From: CAG-791 sp963605745
GTDB taxonomy: Bacteria > Bacillota > Clostridia > Lachnospirales > Lachnospiraceae
Reading direction: 5' to 3'
NCBI GenBank assembly: GCA_963605745.1
Contig: CAVCWT010000047.1
Location: forward strand, 1 to 15,870
DNA length: 15,870 bases
Shown one piece after another: positions 1 through 6,724 of the stretch (position 1 is its first letter; the number at the start of each line of letters is the position of its first letter). Below the pieces are notes generated by a model, which was not told where the DNA came from, did not search any database, and saw only the letters and a list, made by a program, of their open reading frames with translations. Made by a program: the position numbers and the translations under genes.

Positions 1-271
1 TGCCTCGGTACAGGCTGTTGTGGAAGCCTGCAAGGTTGAGCTTTGAAGCCTCGCCCACACCATTGCAGTAGTCAGCCAGAGCTGTCAGCGTCGGGATCAC
101 AAGACCAGAGATATCAGTATCTCCGAGGATCTTGCTGATTGCTGAGATGGCGTCCTCTCGCTTCTTCATTTCAGTGTCCATGATGTCGGCGTTGCCGTTG
201 AAGTCATCGACATTGTAGAAGTCTGACTGTGCGGGCTTTGTCATCCCGTAGTTAGTAGTCGTAGTGCTCAT
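1..271 (-). CDS. Tail fibre / receptor-binding protein, N-terminal part (truncated by window edge)
   Basis: Only the first 90 codons are in the window; the gene continues past base 1. The start ATG (269-271) overlaps the stop of the DUF2313 gene as ATGA and has a GAGGAGG Shine-Dalgarno at 276-282. The protein begins MSTTTTNYGMTKPAQSDFYN and continues with an N-G-N-A-D-I-M-D-T segment. This resembles the baseplate-attachment end of many Bacillota phage tail fibres, which open with a Y-G-x-x-K-P-x-x-x-D-F-Y element followed by a short helical stretch. In this module type the gene after the YmfQ-like protein normally encodes the fibre that binds the host surface. The variable receptor-binding part lies outside the window, so specificity cannot be judged. 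The reading frame is certain; the fibre function is inferred from the N-terminal pattern and gene position. Confidence 0.8.
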   Translation of the reverse strand, partial: MSTTTTNYGMTKPAQSDFYNVDDFNGNADIMDTEMKKREDAISAISKILGDTDISGLVIPTLTALADYCNGVGEASKLNLAGFHNSLYRG

Positions 272-903
272 AATGCCTCCTCAAATAATTGTTTATGCGT
301 ATACGCAACGAGCTGCGTGTTCGTATACTTGCCGAGAGTTACGTGCCTGTTATGGTTATGCTGGAAGATCTGATCATTCCGGAGCTGATAATGTGTATAG
401 GCTGCGAGATCCTCATGCGTATACATGCGGAAAATGCTGTGTGTATTGTAAATGATCCTTGCCTTCACGATCATGTCAGCAGGCGCCATCTTCCTGATCA
501 CGTCGTAAGTGTTATCAACCAGCCGGACGTTTGACAACATGATGAAGATGTCAACGGTTCCGGCCTTCGGGTCGATGACCAGCTCATAGCCGTCTGATCC
601 ACACATGGTCGTCAAGACTTCCTCCAGCTTCTTTACGGTGTACGGAAGATTTGAGGCAAAATAGCCCTTGATCCTTCCGCGCCGGTCGTCCAGCGTGTCC
701 ATCGGATTGGCAGTGATGCTGAGGAAATGTTCCCACCGCAGGCAGGTATCCGCATCCATCGTGTCGAGATACATGTTCTGCGTGATCAGATCCACAGCGT
801 CCCAGACTGCATACAGCTCAGAGTCCACACCGGCAGTCAGCCGGATGTACTCCTTGATCTGCTGGATGTGTCTGGGATAATAATGCAGCGTGTTCACGAT
901 CAT
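268..903 (-). CDS. DUF2313 / YmfQ-like baseplate protein with C-terminal YTH repeats
   Basis: A 211-residue protein of the DUF2313 (YmfQ, XkdU) family, which sits at the outer baseplate between the J-like wedge and the tail fibre (established for the PBSX and Mu-like tails; placement here is inferred). Residues 1-150 carry the family pattern: an N-terminal Y-Y-P-x-x-I-x-x-I-K-E helix, an L-x-R-W-E-x-x-L segment near 55-61, an R-R-G-R-I-K-G segment near 74-80, and a T-V-x-I-F-I strand near 116-121. The last 50 residues form an extra tail with four Y-T-H/N-x-x-L units. The start overlaps the upstream stop as ATGA and has GGAGGT at 913-918, 9 bases away. The neighbouring fibre gene suggests the C-terminal tail may contact the fibre. 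Confidence 0.85.
   Translation of the reverse strand: MIVNTLHYYPRHIQQIKEYIRLTAGVDSELYAVWDAVDLITQNMYLDTMDADTCLRWEHFLSITANPMDTLDDRRGRIKGYFASNLPYTVKKLEEVLTTMCGSDGYELVIDPKAGTVDIFIMLSNVRLVDNTYDVIRKMAPADMIVKARIIYNTHSIFRMYTHEDLAAYTHYQLRNDQIFQHNHNRHVTLGKYTNTQLVAYTHKQLFEEAL
286..423 (-). repeat. Four Y-T-H/N-x-x-L repeats encoded at the 3' end of the DUF2313 gene
   Basis: Residues 161-206 of the DUF2313 protein contain YTHEDL, YTHYQL, YTNTQL and YTHKQL. They are arranged as two pairs, each with an 8-residue (24-base) period. On DNA the 10-mer atgcgtatac occurs twice on the plus strand, near 295-304 and 415-424. The bases 297-306 are a perfect palindrome (gcgtatacgc). The repeats look like a short ligand- or partner-binding extension rather than part of the conserved fold. 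Confidence 0.7.
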
Positions 904-1967
904 GTAGGCGTCACCTCCCCAAGCACAGGCACCTCATCCGTGTCGAGTGCCAGGTTCGAGGTCGAGCCGTTCAAGGTCGTGCCGGAGATATCAAGCACGC
1001 CCTGCACATCAAGCACTGCGCTCTCAAGGCGGGAAATATAGACCATGATATAATCCGTATCAGAACCGTCTCCCCATGTCGTGCAGAGGCCGGTCATATA
1101 ATCACTCATCGCCTGGATGATGTCATCCTTGCAGACCGCCCAGCTGTATCCACTGGAGAAGGTCAGGTGCGTAGTGACGGCGATGGTCTTTGCCTTCACG
1201 GATTCGACCGTAACCGTATGATTGATAGGCGCCCAGCCGTAGCCCTTTGCCGTATCAGGATCCACGTCCTCACGGATCTGCTCAAGCAGATAGTCGCTCA
1301 CGGTTCCCCAATCTGATCCGATCAGCACGCATTTGACCGTACCGGCTCCCTCCCAGACAGGATATACCTTCGTGCCTCCGATGCCGTCGATAGCATTCAG
1401 GTGTGCCTTGTATGCTGCGACGTTTCCGCCGAAGCTCTGGGAGCTGAAGGATTCCAGATACTTCTCATACAGCTCATCCCTGCCGTCGGCATCCGTTCCG
1501 GCGATCAGCAGATCCGTGATCGTGGCAGCTGTCAAGCCGTCCACATAAGTGATCGGCGTCAGGCTGCCCCGCAGATTGTTCGGGCCGGATCCGGTCTCTT
1601 CACAGGTCGCTGCATAAGTGTGGTCCTCTTCAGAGATGACCGCAGTCACCGCATAGTTATAAGCTGACAGCGAGAAGCGTGTTCCGATCGGGACTGCCAC
1701 GTTTGCAGTGATCTGGACCGTTGCCGCTGTCGCGCTGTCCGGATAGACCGCTCTCTGTGCAGCCAGTGCTTTCAGAGTATCAAAATCTGCCGTCTCCGGG
1801 TCCATTTGCGCCAGCAGATAGTCGAGCTGGACATAGAGCTTGTTCAGTTCAAAAGCCAGAGCCGAGACCGCATTATATACAAGGCTTCCCTCTGTCTTTA
1901 AGACGTCCGATCCGATAGAATTGAGCGCCTCAGTCAGAATGGCGTCGTAAGTTTTGTCCTCATACAC
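900..1967 (-). CDS. Baseplate J-like wedge protein (XkdT-like)
   Basis: A 355-residue baseplate J family protein (Mu gp47, P2 gpJ, PBSX XkdT), a wedge component that links the hub to the baseplate periphery in contractile tails. The N-terminus has the family helix (Y-D-A-I-L-T-E-A-L-N) and the E-G-S-L-V-Y-N-A-V-S-A-L-A segment near 26-38. It is followed by an L-A-A-Q-R region near 68-72 and the beta-rich middle with G-P-N-N-L-R-G-S-L-T-P-I. The start is GTG at 1965-1967, not the nearby out-of-frame ATG. It overlaps the upstream stop by 8 bases and has GGAGG about 9 bases upstream. Length is normal for the family. It lies between DUF2634 and DUF2313 genes, the standard order. Confidence 0.93.
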   Translation of the reverse strand: MYEDKTYDAILTEALNSIGSDVLKTEGSLVYNAVSALAFELNKLYVQLDYLLAQMDPETADFDTLKALAAQRAVYPDSATAATVQITANVAVPIGTRFSLSAYNYAVTAVISEEDHTYAATCEETGSGPNNLRGSLTPITYVDGLTAATITDLLIAGTDADGRDELYEKYLESFSSQSFGGNVAAYKAHLNAIDGIGGTKVYPVWEGAGTVKCVLIGSDWGTVSDYLLEQIREDVDPDTAKGYGWAPINHTVTVESVKAKTIAVTTHLTFSSGYSWAVCKDDIIQAMSDYMTGLCTTWGDGSDTDYIMVYISRLESAVLDVQGVLDISGTTLNGSTSNLALDTDEVPVLGEVTPT

Positions 1968-2382
1968 TTGTACTCACCTCCGTATTTCCTAAAGTCGTCT
2001 CAAGTGTGAAGCTGATGGAAAGCATGTCGCCTTCCAGCGTTGCCTCAAAGTCATCTATGCCGGAGATGTACGGATTGACCATGAGGGCTTCTTCCGTCTC
2101 TGTCCGACAGTCGTTCTGCAGGTATTCATCAGACACCGTCTGTCCGATGTACTGCTCATATTCAGTGCCGTACTGCCAAGAGTAGATCGCGTGACGGTAC
2201 CGTTCAGAGTGCAGGCAGTTCCACACCCACACCTTGATGGCCTCAAGTCCTTCCACGATCTTTCCGGTCAGCTGTCCGGTGCTGAAATCCATGCCGTATT
2301 CCTTCGGAATATCGAGCACGGCAGAAGTCTCCTCAGCTTCTTCCAGAAGGCCCTCGCTGAGGAATGAAGGCAGAATGCTCAT
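1960..2382 (-). CDS. DUF2634 / XkdS-like baseplate protein
   Basis: A 140-residue DUF2634 (XkdS) protein, a small baseplate component equivalent in position to gp25/gpW-type wedge proteins. The characteristic core is visible around residues 25-75: K-E-Y-G-M-D-F-S-T-G-Q-L, then G-L-E-A-I-K-V-W, then an R-Y-R-H-A-I-Y-S-W-Q-Y-G-T-E block. The frame stays open to 2532, but I place the start at ATG 2380-2382. That codon overlaps the DUF2577 stop as ATGA, gives a normal family N-terminus, and has AAGGTGGTGAG upstream. The 50 extra upstream codons overlap DUF2577 and read as basic out-of-frame sequence. The C-terminus overlaps the GTG start of the J-like gene. Confidence 0.9.
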   Translation of the reverse strand: MSILPSFLSEGLLEEAEETSAVLDIPKEYGMDFSTGQLTGKIVEGLEAIKVWVWNCLHSERYRHAIYSWQYGTEYEQYIGQTVSDEYLQNDCRTETEEALMVNPYISGIDDFEATLEGDMLSISFTLETTLGNTEVSTSV

Positions 2383-2687
2383 GCGCTCACCACCTTTTCG
2401 ATAACTAAGAATTTCGAGTCTGACATCTGGCGGATCAGCACAGTGTCGCCAGCCTTGAGGGCTGACAGATACGTGCTCTGATCGGTGCATTTTCCGCCTC
2501 CGCCCGGAGCTGTCTCCGTGACCTTCGTGCATACAGTTTTCAGCAGGTGCTCCGCAAAGAGGAGATCGTCTTTTGTCAGCTCAAGGTTTCCGATTTTGCA
2601 GGCCGTCGGTCCGGTCATCTGCGCCAGCTGCAGGTCTGCCGCCTGATCAGAAGCCATCATTCCGGCCATGTCATTCATCCATGCCAT
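2379..2687 (-). CDS. DUF2577 / XkdR-like baseplate protein
   Basis: A 102-residue DUF2577 protein, always found between the XkdQ-like hub and XkdS-like genes in this tail type. Its exact role is not well defined; a baseplate hub or spike accessory (OB-fold-like) role is often suggested. The sequence has a C-K-I-G-N-L-E-L-T strand, a central charged helix, and a C-terminal G-D-T-V-L-I-R-Q-x-x-x-x-x-F-L-V-I-E-K-V segment typical of the family. The start ATG shares one base with the upstream stop (TAATG). The nearest Shine-Dalgarno-like sequence is the purine-rich tail of the XkdQ-like gene, too distant to be ideal, so translation probably depends on coupling. Alternative ATGs at codons 4 and 7 cannot be ruled out. 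Confidence 0.85.
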   Translation of the reverse strand: MAWMNDMAGMMASDQAADLQLAQMTGPTACKIGNLELTKDDLLFAEHLLKTVCTKVTETAPGGGGKCTDQSTYLSALKAGDTVLIRQMSDSKFLVIEKVVSA

Positions 2688-3712
2688 TACTTCTTCTTTT
2701 TCTCCTCCTCTTCCTTCGTAGATTCCTTCTCGTCCATGATGCTGTCGAAGGTAAGCTCCAGCTCCATCGTGTAGGATCCGTTCTCCCAGGTATGCTTATC
2801 TGAGCTGATCCAATATTTTCCAGACAGCCCGGTCGTCGCATCTGAGACCTTCACAAAGTAGCAGCTCAGGCAGTTGACGTCCCCGACAGACGTGATCTTG
2901 ATCGTCTGCGTAGGCTTTACCGCCAGAAGGTTCTTCGCGGCCGTCTGCGGATCCACGCCTTCTTCCTTCTTGTAGATCTGCTGGAAAGTGCCGAACAGTG
3001 AGAGCGAGTCAGCGTCAGACACCTCGCCGATCTGCTTTCCCTTGTCGTCGTAGATCTTGACCTTGTTGACGATGGAATCCATCGTCTCCTGGATGTCTGC
3101 CTTCATGAGGTTCGTGCTGTCTGACAGCACAAGACCCTTGACGATCCACTCCGTCTTATACACGCCGAGGCCGCGCTTGTAGATCATCGGGAAGTATTTG
3201 TCCCCGGTGATCTTGTGGGCCTTCGTGTAGGCGGCCATGATGATGTCATAGAGCGTCATGTTGTCACATAACATCGAAGCGATGTTGACGCCGGTCGCAT
3301 AGATCGACGGCACACCGTTCACGGACCGGAGCGGAATCTGTGCATCAGCGCAGACCTGCTGCGCGATGGCTTCCGCTGTCGTGTTCTTGAAATTGTATTG
3401 CCCCGTACTCTCCAGCAGGTTCTTCATCATGTCATAGGCCGTGAACGTGATCGTTCCGACGGCTGACGACTTTTCAGAACCGAAGAACTGCCCATAGAAC
3501 ACTTCGCCCTCCTGACCGTAAGAGAAGGCGACTGCATCGCCGGTGCTTATGGCCGGGAAATTAAAGTGATCATACGGAGCGTTGATATAATCGACCGAAA
3601 GCTGACGAGCTGCGGAGGATGCCGAACCACTCCACTCCACCTTCGTCACTGCGTTCGTGATGTCATACTTTGTGCCTGATTTGGCTTTGATTAGCGTGAC
3701 TTTCATGCTCAC
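2687..3712 (-). CDS. XkdQ-like baseplate hub protein (gpD/gp27-type)
   Basis: A 341-residue XkdQ-like protein, the hub that caps the tail tube at the baseplate (related to P2 gpD and T4 gp27 hubs; role from family and order). The N-terminus K-V-T-L-I-K-A-K-S-G-T-K-Y-D-I-T and the A-x-Q-L-S-V-D-Y segment near 36-42 fit the family. The middle contains V-F-Y-G-Q-F-F-G and a Y-D-M-M-K-N-L-L segment near 93-100. The C-terminus is strongly charged (E/K-rich over the last 15 residues). The start drawn is a GTG overlapping the LysM stop (GTGA). An ATG two codons later (3704-3706), giving 339 residues, is equally possible because neither has a strong Shine-Dalgarno. Confidence 0.88.
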   Translation of the reverse strand: MSMKVTLIKAKSGTKYDITNAVTKVEWSGSASSAARQLSVDYINAPYDHFNFPAISTGDAVAFSYGQEGEVFYGQFFGSEKSSAVGTITFTAYDMMKNLLESTGQYNFKNTTAEAIAQQVCADAQIPLRSVNGVPSIYATGVNIASMLCDNMTLYDIIMAAYTKAHKITGDKYFPMIYKRGLGVYKTEWIVKGLVLSDSTNLMKADIQETMDSIVNKVKIYDDKGKQIGEVSDADSLSLFGTFQQIYKKEEGVDPQTAAKNLLAVKPTQTIKITSVGDVNCLSCYFVKVSDATTGLSGKYWISSDKHTWENGSYTMELELTFDSIMDEKESTKEEEEKKKK

Positions 3713-3924
3713 CAGTCGTCATCCGTGGACGAAGTCTCGCCCGGGATCGTGAGGACCATGCCGACAGTCAGATTGTTCGGATTGCTGCCGATAACGTCCT
3801 TGTTCTGCTCATAGATCGCGGAATAGTCTGCGGATCCGGTCAGCCTTCTCGCGATGGCCGCCAGCGTATCGTATTCCTTGACCGCATAAGTCTGCGCTTT
3901 TGCTTCAGGAGTCACTCTTTCCAT
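3709..3924 (-). CDS. Small LysM-domain tail protein (XkdP C-domain equivalent)
   Basis: A 71-residue protein that is almost entirely one LysM domain (residues about 12-61): Y-A-V-K-E-Y-D-T-L-A-A-I-A-R-R-L, then I-Y-E-Q-N-K, then N-P-N-N-L-T-V-G-M-V-L-T-I-P. It ends in an acidic D-D-D-W. In PBSX the LysM domain is the C-terminal part of XkdP; here it is a separate gene directly downstream of the XkdP N-domain-like gene. In contractile tails this domain sits at the hub and is thought to bind tube or hub proteins or peptidoglycan (inference). The ATG has GGGAGG about 5 bases upstream. It lies 13 bases after the previous stop and overlaps the next gene. Confidence 0.9.
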   Translation of the reverse strand: MERVTPEAKAQTYAVKEYDTLAAIARRLTGSADYSAIYEQNKDVIGSNPNNLTVGMVLTIPGETSSTDDDW

Positions 3925-3937
3925 AACTGCCTCCCTT

Positions 3938-4360
3938 TTACATCGTTACGACGGAAGAAACGCTGGAGGATGGCGCCCTGTATTCCTGAAGCGTCAGCGT
4001 GTAGCTGATGTCTCCGGTGCCATCATTCTCACCCCACTCGAAGCTCTCTATCGTGCAGCGGAAATTGATCTGCGTGCCGGTGATGATCAGCTTGACCGTT
4101 CCGGCTCTCTTCATCTTCTCGATTGCCTCGACATAACTCTTCGGGCTCCGGAGTGCTGTCGTCTGACAGTAGTCGGCATCATAACGCTTCGGGAAAAAAG
4201 AAGAGAAAGAGATGGACCTGAGTCCTCTCTTCCCCTTCAGCACCACGTCGCCGAGGCCGATCACGTTGACCGTCGTGTTGTTTTGTGTACTCTGTACCGT
4301 ATACTCAGCAGGAAGGACCGGGATGCGGATTCTTCTGCTACCTTTAAGCCATATTTCCAC
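3938..4360 (-). CDS. XkdP-type N-domain tail/baseplate protein without LysM
   Basis: A 140-residue protein matching the N-terminal part of XkdP-like proteins. It starts M-E-I-W-L-K-G, followed by an L-P-A-E-Y-T-V-Q segment, an I-G-L-G-D-V-V-L-K-G-K-R-G-L strand pair, and S-F-S-S-F-F-P-K-R-Y-D. It ends in a beta-rich F-R-C-T-I-E-S-F-E-W-G-E-N-D-G-T-G-D region. It lies immediately after the tape measure gene, where XkdP is found. Its role is probably a hub adaptor between tube end and hub. The start is a GTG (4358-4360) overlapping the tape measure stop by 17 bases, with AGGAGG at 4372-4377. The 11-base spacing is long, so initiation may rely on coupling. Confidence 0.85.
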   Translation of the reverse strand: MEIWLKGSRRIRIPVLPAEYTVQSTQNNTTVNVIGLGDVVLKGKRGLRSISFSSFFPKRYDADYCQTTALRSPKSYVEAIEKMKRAGTVKLIITGTQINFRCTIESFEWGENDGTGDISYTLTLQEYRAPSSSVSSVVTM

Positions 4361-6533
4361 TGAACGTCCAGCCTCCTCTGTTGTTTTGTGCTTCCTTGAT
4401 CTTTCTCACGATGGCATCACCGATCCTCTCGATGTCAGCATCCTCGCGGACGATGATGCTGTCAGCCAGCTTCGCGATAGAGATTCCACCGCCGACAGGC
4501 GTGTTTCTGCTTGCGTCATGCGGGATGATCTGCGTACCGGAAGGCAGGTTCATGATCTCGCCGCCCTTCTCGTTGACAGACGTCCAACCTCCACGCCAGT
4601 TCGTATCACCGGCAGCGTTGTGACCGACTGCAGCAGTGCTTCCGCCACGCCCTGTGACGAACTCTGCTGCCTTTGCTACGCCGTTTCCGATCGCGTCGAT
4701 CAAACTTCCGACCAGACCGATAACGCCCTCAATGACGCCCGTGATGGCTTCAAATACGCCCGTCACGATACTGCCGAGAGAATCCCAGGCTGCCTGCCAG
4801 TCGCCGTTTGCGACGGCAGTCACGAAGTCTACGACACCCTGCACGGCGTCCGTGATGCCCTGGATGACCAGAGCGATTCCGTCAATAACGACACCGATAC
4901 CCTGAGCGCAGCCCTCGAAGGCGCCCACAAGGAAATTCGCCAAAAGGTCGCCGATGTAGGTGATGATCGGCACGACTGTGCCCTGAAGTCCGGAGAATTT
5001 AGACATCAGGTTCTCGATGTGCGGACCGACCACAGCGGCCACGTTCGCAGCTGCTTCCTTGAACATATCAAAATGAGTGATGACCACAGCAACGATCGCG
5101 ACGATCGCAGCGCATGCTGCCACCACGATGCCGATCGGACCGCTCAGCGCGGCCATGGCAAACTTCATCGCGCCGCCTGCAGCCTGCACGCCCTGGAAGA
5201 TTCCTCGGACCTTCGAGAATACCCCGAGGATCTTTGAGCCCATGACGATCATCTTTCCAAAGCCCATGATCAGCGGACCAGCAGCGGCTGCCATTGCAGC
5301 AAACTTCACGATGTTCTGCTTCTGGCCGTCATCCAGTGCGTTGAATTTATCCACAAGGTTCTGGATCCATGCCACGCCCTTCTCGACATACGGCAGAAGG
5401 ATCTCGCCGAACGATATCGCAAGGCCCTCGATGGAGCTCTTGAGGATCGTGATGCGGCCCTCCATGTTGTCGAGCTGTGTGGCCGCCATACCGGCAGCGG
5501 CACCCTGACCGTCGTACATATCGGAGGCGCCGGAGATCTTATTCCTCAGCTGATCCCACTCATCACCGGAACTCTGCAGCAGTGCATTCGCAGCGGCGAT
5601 GGTACGTGTATCGAAGATCTCTGCCATTGTCGTGGAGATCTCTGCGTCATTCATTCCGGACATGGCGCCATTCAGTTCCTGCAGGACGTCCTGCATGGAC
5701 TTCAGAGTGCCGTCTGAGTTCGAAGTCGTGACGCCGAGCTTCTTCAGGACTTTTGCCGCCTTATCGGTTGGCTGGTAGAGGTTCTTCAATGTGTTTCTGA
5801 GCGCTGTACCGCCTTCGGAGCCCTGCATTCCGGCATTACCGAGCATGCCCAGTGCTGTGTAGGTATCTTCCATAGACTGACCGCAGACAGACGCCTGGCC
5901 GCCAGCCACCAGAAGGCCCTCGCCGAAGTCTGCCACGGATCCGTAGGCACTCGATGCAGTGACAGCCATCATATCAGCCATCTGCTGAGCACTTTCGCAG
6001 TTCTCGCCCATGACTGCCATACCGTTGGCCACCAGCTGTGTAGCATAGTCGAGGTCAAGGCTTCCGGCGGATGCCAGGCTCAGGACTGTCGGCAGTGTGT
6101 CATAAGTTTTCTGCACATCATATCCGGCCATGGCCATGTTGTTGATGGCGTCGGCAGCTTCCGTTGCAGAGAACTTCGTTGTCTTGCCCATTTCCTTCGC
6201 CAGATCACTCAGAGCGTCCATGGTGTTAACCGTCTGTCCGTTGAGCTGTGTCGTGGCATCCTTCGTGATGCCCATCGTCGCCTGGACCTGCGACAAGCTG
6301 GACTCAAAGTCTGATGCTGTTTTCACGCAGGCTGCTCCTGCTGCCACCACCGGCACCGTGATGGCCGCGGTCATGCCAGCGCCCACCTCCGCAATGCCGT
6401 TTCCGAACTTCTCTATGGATTTTCTGGTCTTATCACCGGCTTTCGACGCGCTGGTCATCAGGTCGATGGATTTGCTCAAGGGCTGCGTAAATTCGTCTCG
6501 AAGCCGCAGCACGGCGTCTATGACTCTGCTCAT
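4344..6533 (-). CDS. Phage tail tape measure protein (TP901-type core)
   Basis: A 729-residue tape measure protein that sets tail length and occupies the tube lumen before ejection. Residues about 40-75 hold a glycine/alanine-rich hydrophobic stretch. Residues about 105-350 hold the TP901-type core (F-S-A-T-E-A-A-D-A-I-N-N-M-A near 121-134; G-N-A-G-M-Q-G-S-E-G-G-T-A-L-R-N near 232-247). A strongly hydrophobic segment at about 464-487 is probably membrane-interacting. The C-terminus carries the conserved G-W-T-S-V-N-E-K-G-G-E-I-M-N-L-P-S-G-T element near 649-667. The ATG overlaps the stop of the frameshifted chaperone extension as ATGA, and GAGGAGG lies 8 bases upstream. By the usual 0.15 nm per residue, tail length would be near 110 nm (inference). 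Confidence 0.96.
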   Translation of the reverse strand: MSRVIDAVLRLRDEFTQPLSKSIDLMTSASKAGDKTRKSIEKFGNGIAEVGAGMTAAITVPVVAAGAACVKTASDFESSLSQVQATMGITKDATTQLNGQTVNTMDALSDLAKEMGKTTKFSATEAADAINNMAMAGYDVQKTYDTLPTVLSLASAGSLDLDYATQLVANGMAVMGENCESAQQMADMMAVTASSAYGSVADFGEGLLVAGGQASVCGQSMEDTYTALGMLGNAGMQGSEGGTALRNTLKNLYQPTDKAAKVLKKLGVTTSNSDGTLKSMQDVLQELNGAMSGMNDAEISTTMAEIFDTRTIAAANALLQSSGDEWDQLRNKISGASDMYDGQGAAAGMAATQLDNMEGRITILKSSIEGLAISFGEILLPYVEKGVAWIQNLVDKFNALDDGQKQNIVKFAAMAAAAGPLIMGFGKMIVMGSKILGVFSKVRGIFQGVQAAGGAMKFAMAALSGPIGIVVAACAAIVAIVAVVITHFDMFKEAAANVAAVVGPHIENLMSKFSGLQGTVVPIITYIGDLLANFLVGAFEGCAQGIGVVIDGIALVIQGITDAVQGVVDFVTAVANGDWQAAWDSLGSIVTGVFEAITGVIEGVIGLVGSLIDAIGNGVAKAAEFVTGRGGSTAAVGHNAAGDTNWRGGWTSVNEKGGEIMNLPSGTQIIPHDASRNTPVGGGISIAKLADSIIVREDADIERIGDAIVRKIKEAQNNRGGWTFSGNMA

Positions 6534-6718
6534 TTATTCGCCCTCCTCATTTTTTCGAGCTTCTCCTGTTCCTTCTTCGTCTCCTCAGAAAACTTCAGGA
6601 GCATTGCCCGTACTACTATTTTTTCGCCCTCCGGCATCAGATAGTAATCAGAGGGCTTCCAGTGCATTTCGCGGAAGAGGACATACATATTCGTCATATC
6701 CTCATCCGCATATATTAG
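6530..6718 (-). CDS. Tail assembly chaperone, -1 frameshift extension (GT-type T domain)
   Basis: This open frame overlaps the end of the XkdN-like gene in the -1 frame. A -1 slip on A AAA AAC at 6724-6718 would replace the TAA stop with 62 more codons and yield a fusion of about 197 residues. The extension begins L-I-Y-A-D-E-D-M. It contains MYVLFREMHWKPSDYYLMPE followed by G-E-K-I-V-V-R-A-M-L, the pattern seen in second-frame chaperone ORFs (W-x-P-S-x-Y, then M-x-x-G-E). It ends in a charged E-K-L-E-K-M-R-R-A-N-K tail. Its TGA overlaps the tape measure ATG. The same frame could be annotated as a free-standing 55-residue protein from ATG 6695-6697, but that ATG lies in the hairpin and lacks a good Shine-Dalgarno. 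Confidence 0.85.
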   Translation of the reverse strand, partial: LIYADEDMTNMYVLFREMHWKPSDYYLMPEGEKIVVRAMLLKFSEETKKEQEKLEKMRRANK

Positions 6719-6724
6719 TTTTTT
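6671..6724 (-). promoter_or_regulatory. Programmed -1 ribosomal frameshift signal
   Basis: Reading the minus strand, the XkdN-like gene ends GTA AAA AAC TAA. Bases 6724-6718 form A AAA AAC, a canonical X XXY YYZ slippery heptamer in the correct frame. After an 8-base spacer (6717-6710) comes a hairpin: GCGGATGAGGA (6709-6699) pairs with TCCTCTTCCGC (6681-6671), giving 10 pairs with one T-T mismatch. Four further pairs, including two G-U, extend the stem inward and leave a 9-base loop. No clear upstream Shine-Dalgarno-like stimulator is visible. Programmed frameshifting in tail assembly chaperone genes is well established in other phages. Confidence 0.88.

Noticed and set aside
264..534. Two small plus-strand frames opposite the DUF2313 3' end
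   Set aside because: Cys/Tyr-rich and Val/Ile-rich shadows of the YTH-repeat region on the other strand; no ribosome binding site or family match.
2383..2532. N-terminal extension of the DUF2634 gene by 50 codons
   Set aside because: It overlaps most of the C-terminal half of the DUF2577 gene and lacks family similarity; the ATGA junction start gives the normal family N-terminus.
2687..2704. Possible -1 slip (G AAA AAG at 2702-2696) that would fuse the XkdQ-like hub to DUF2577 in frame
   Set aside because: The fusion frame is geometrically possible, but the heptamer is not of X XXY YYZ type, and the A/G-rich run is explained by the Glu/Lys-rich C-terminus. No clear downstream hairpin, and both proteins have family-typical separate ends.
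4212..5237. A 341-codon open frame on the plus strand opposite the tape measure gene
   Set aside because: It is fully antisense to a confidently assigned gene, is rich in Asp, Arg and His as expected for a shadow frame, matches no family I recognise and has no convincing Shine-Dalgarno. The plus strand holds no supported gene anywhere in the window.
6377..6395. GGAGGTG followed by an in-frame ATG inside the tape measure gene near codon 54
   Set aside because: Spacing is about 11 bases and the motif is explained by the A-E-V-G-A-G-M codons; tape measure proteins need the N-terminal part for chaperone contact. Treated as chance.
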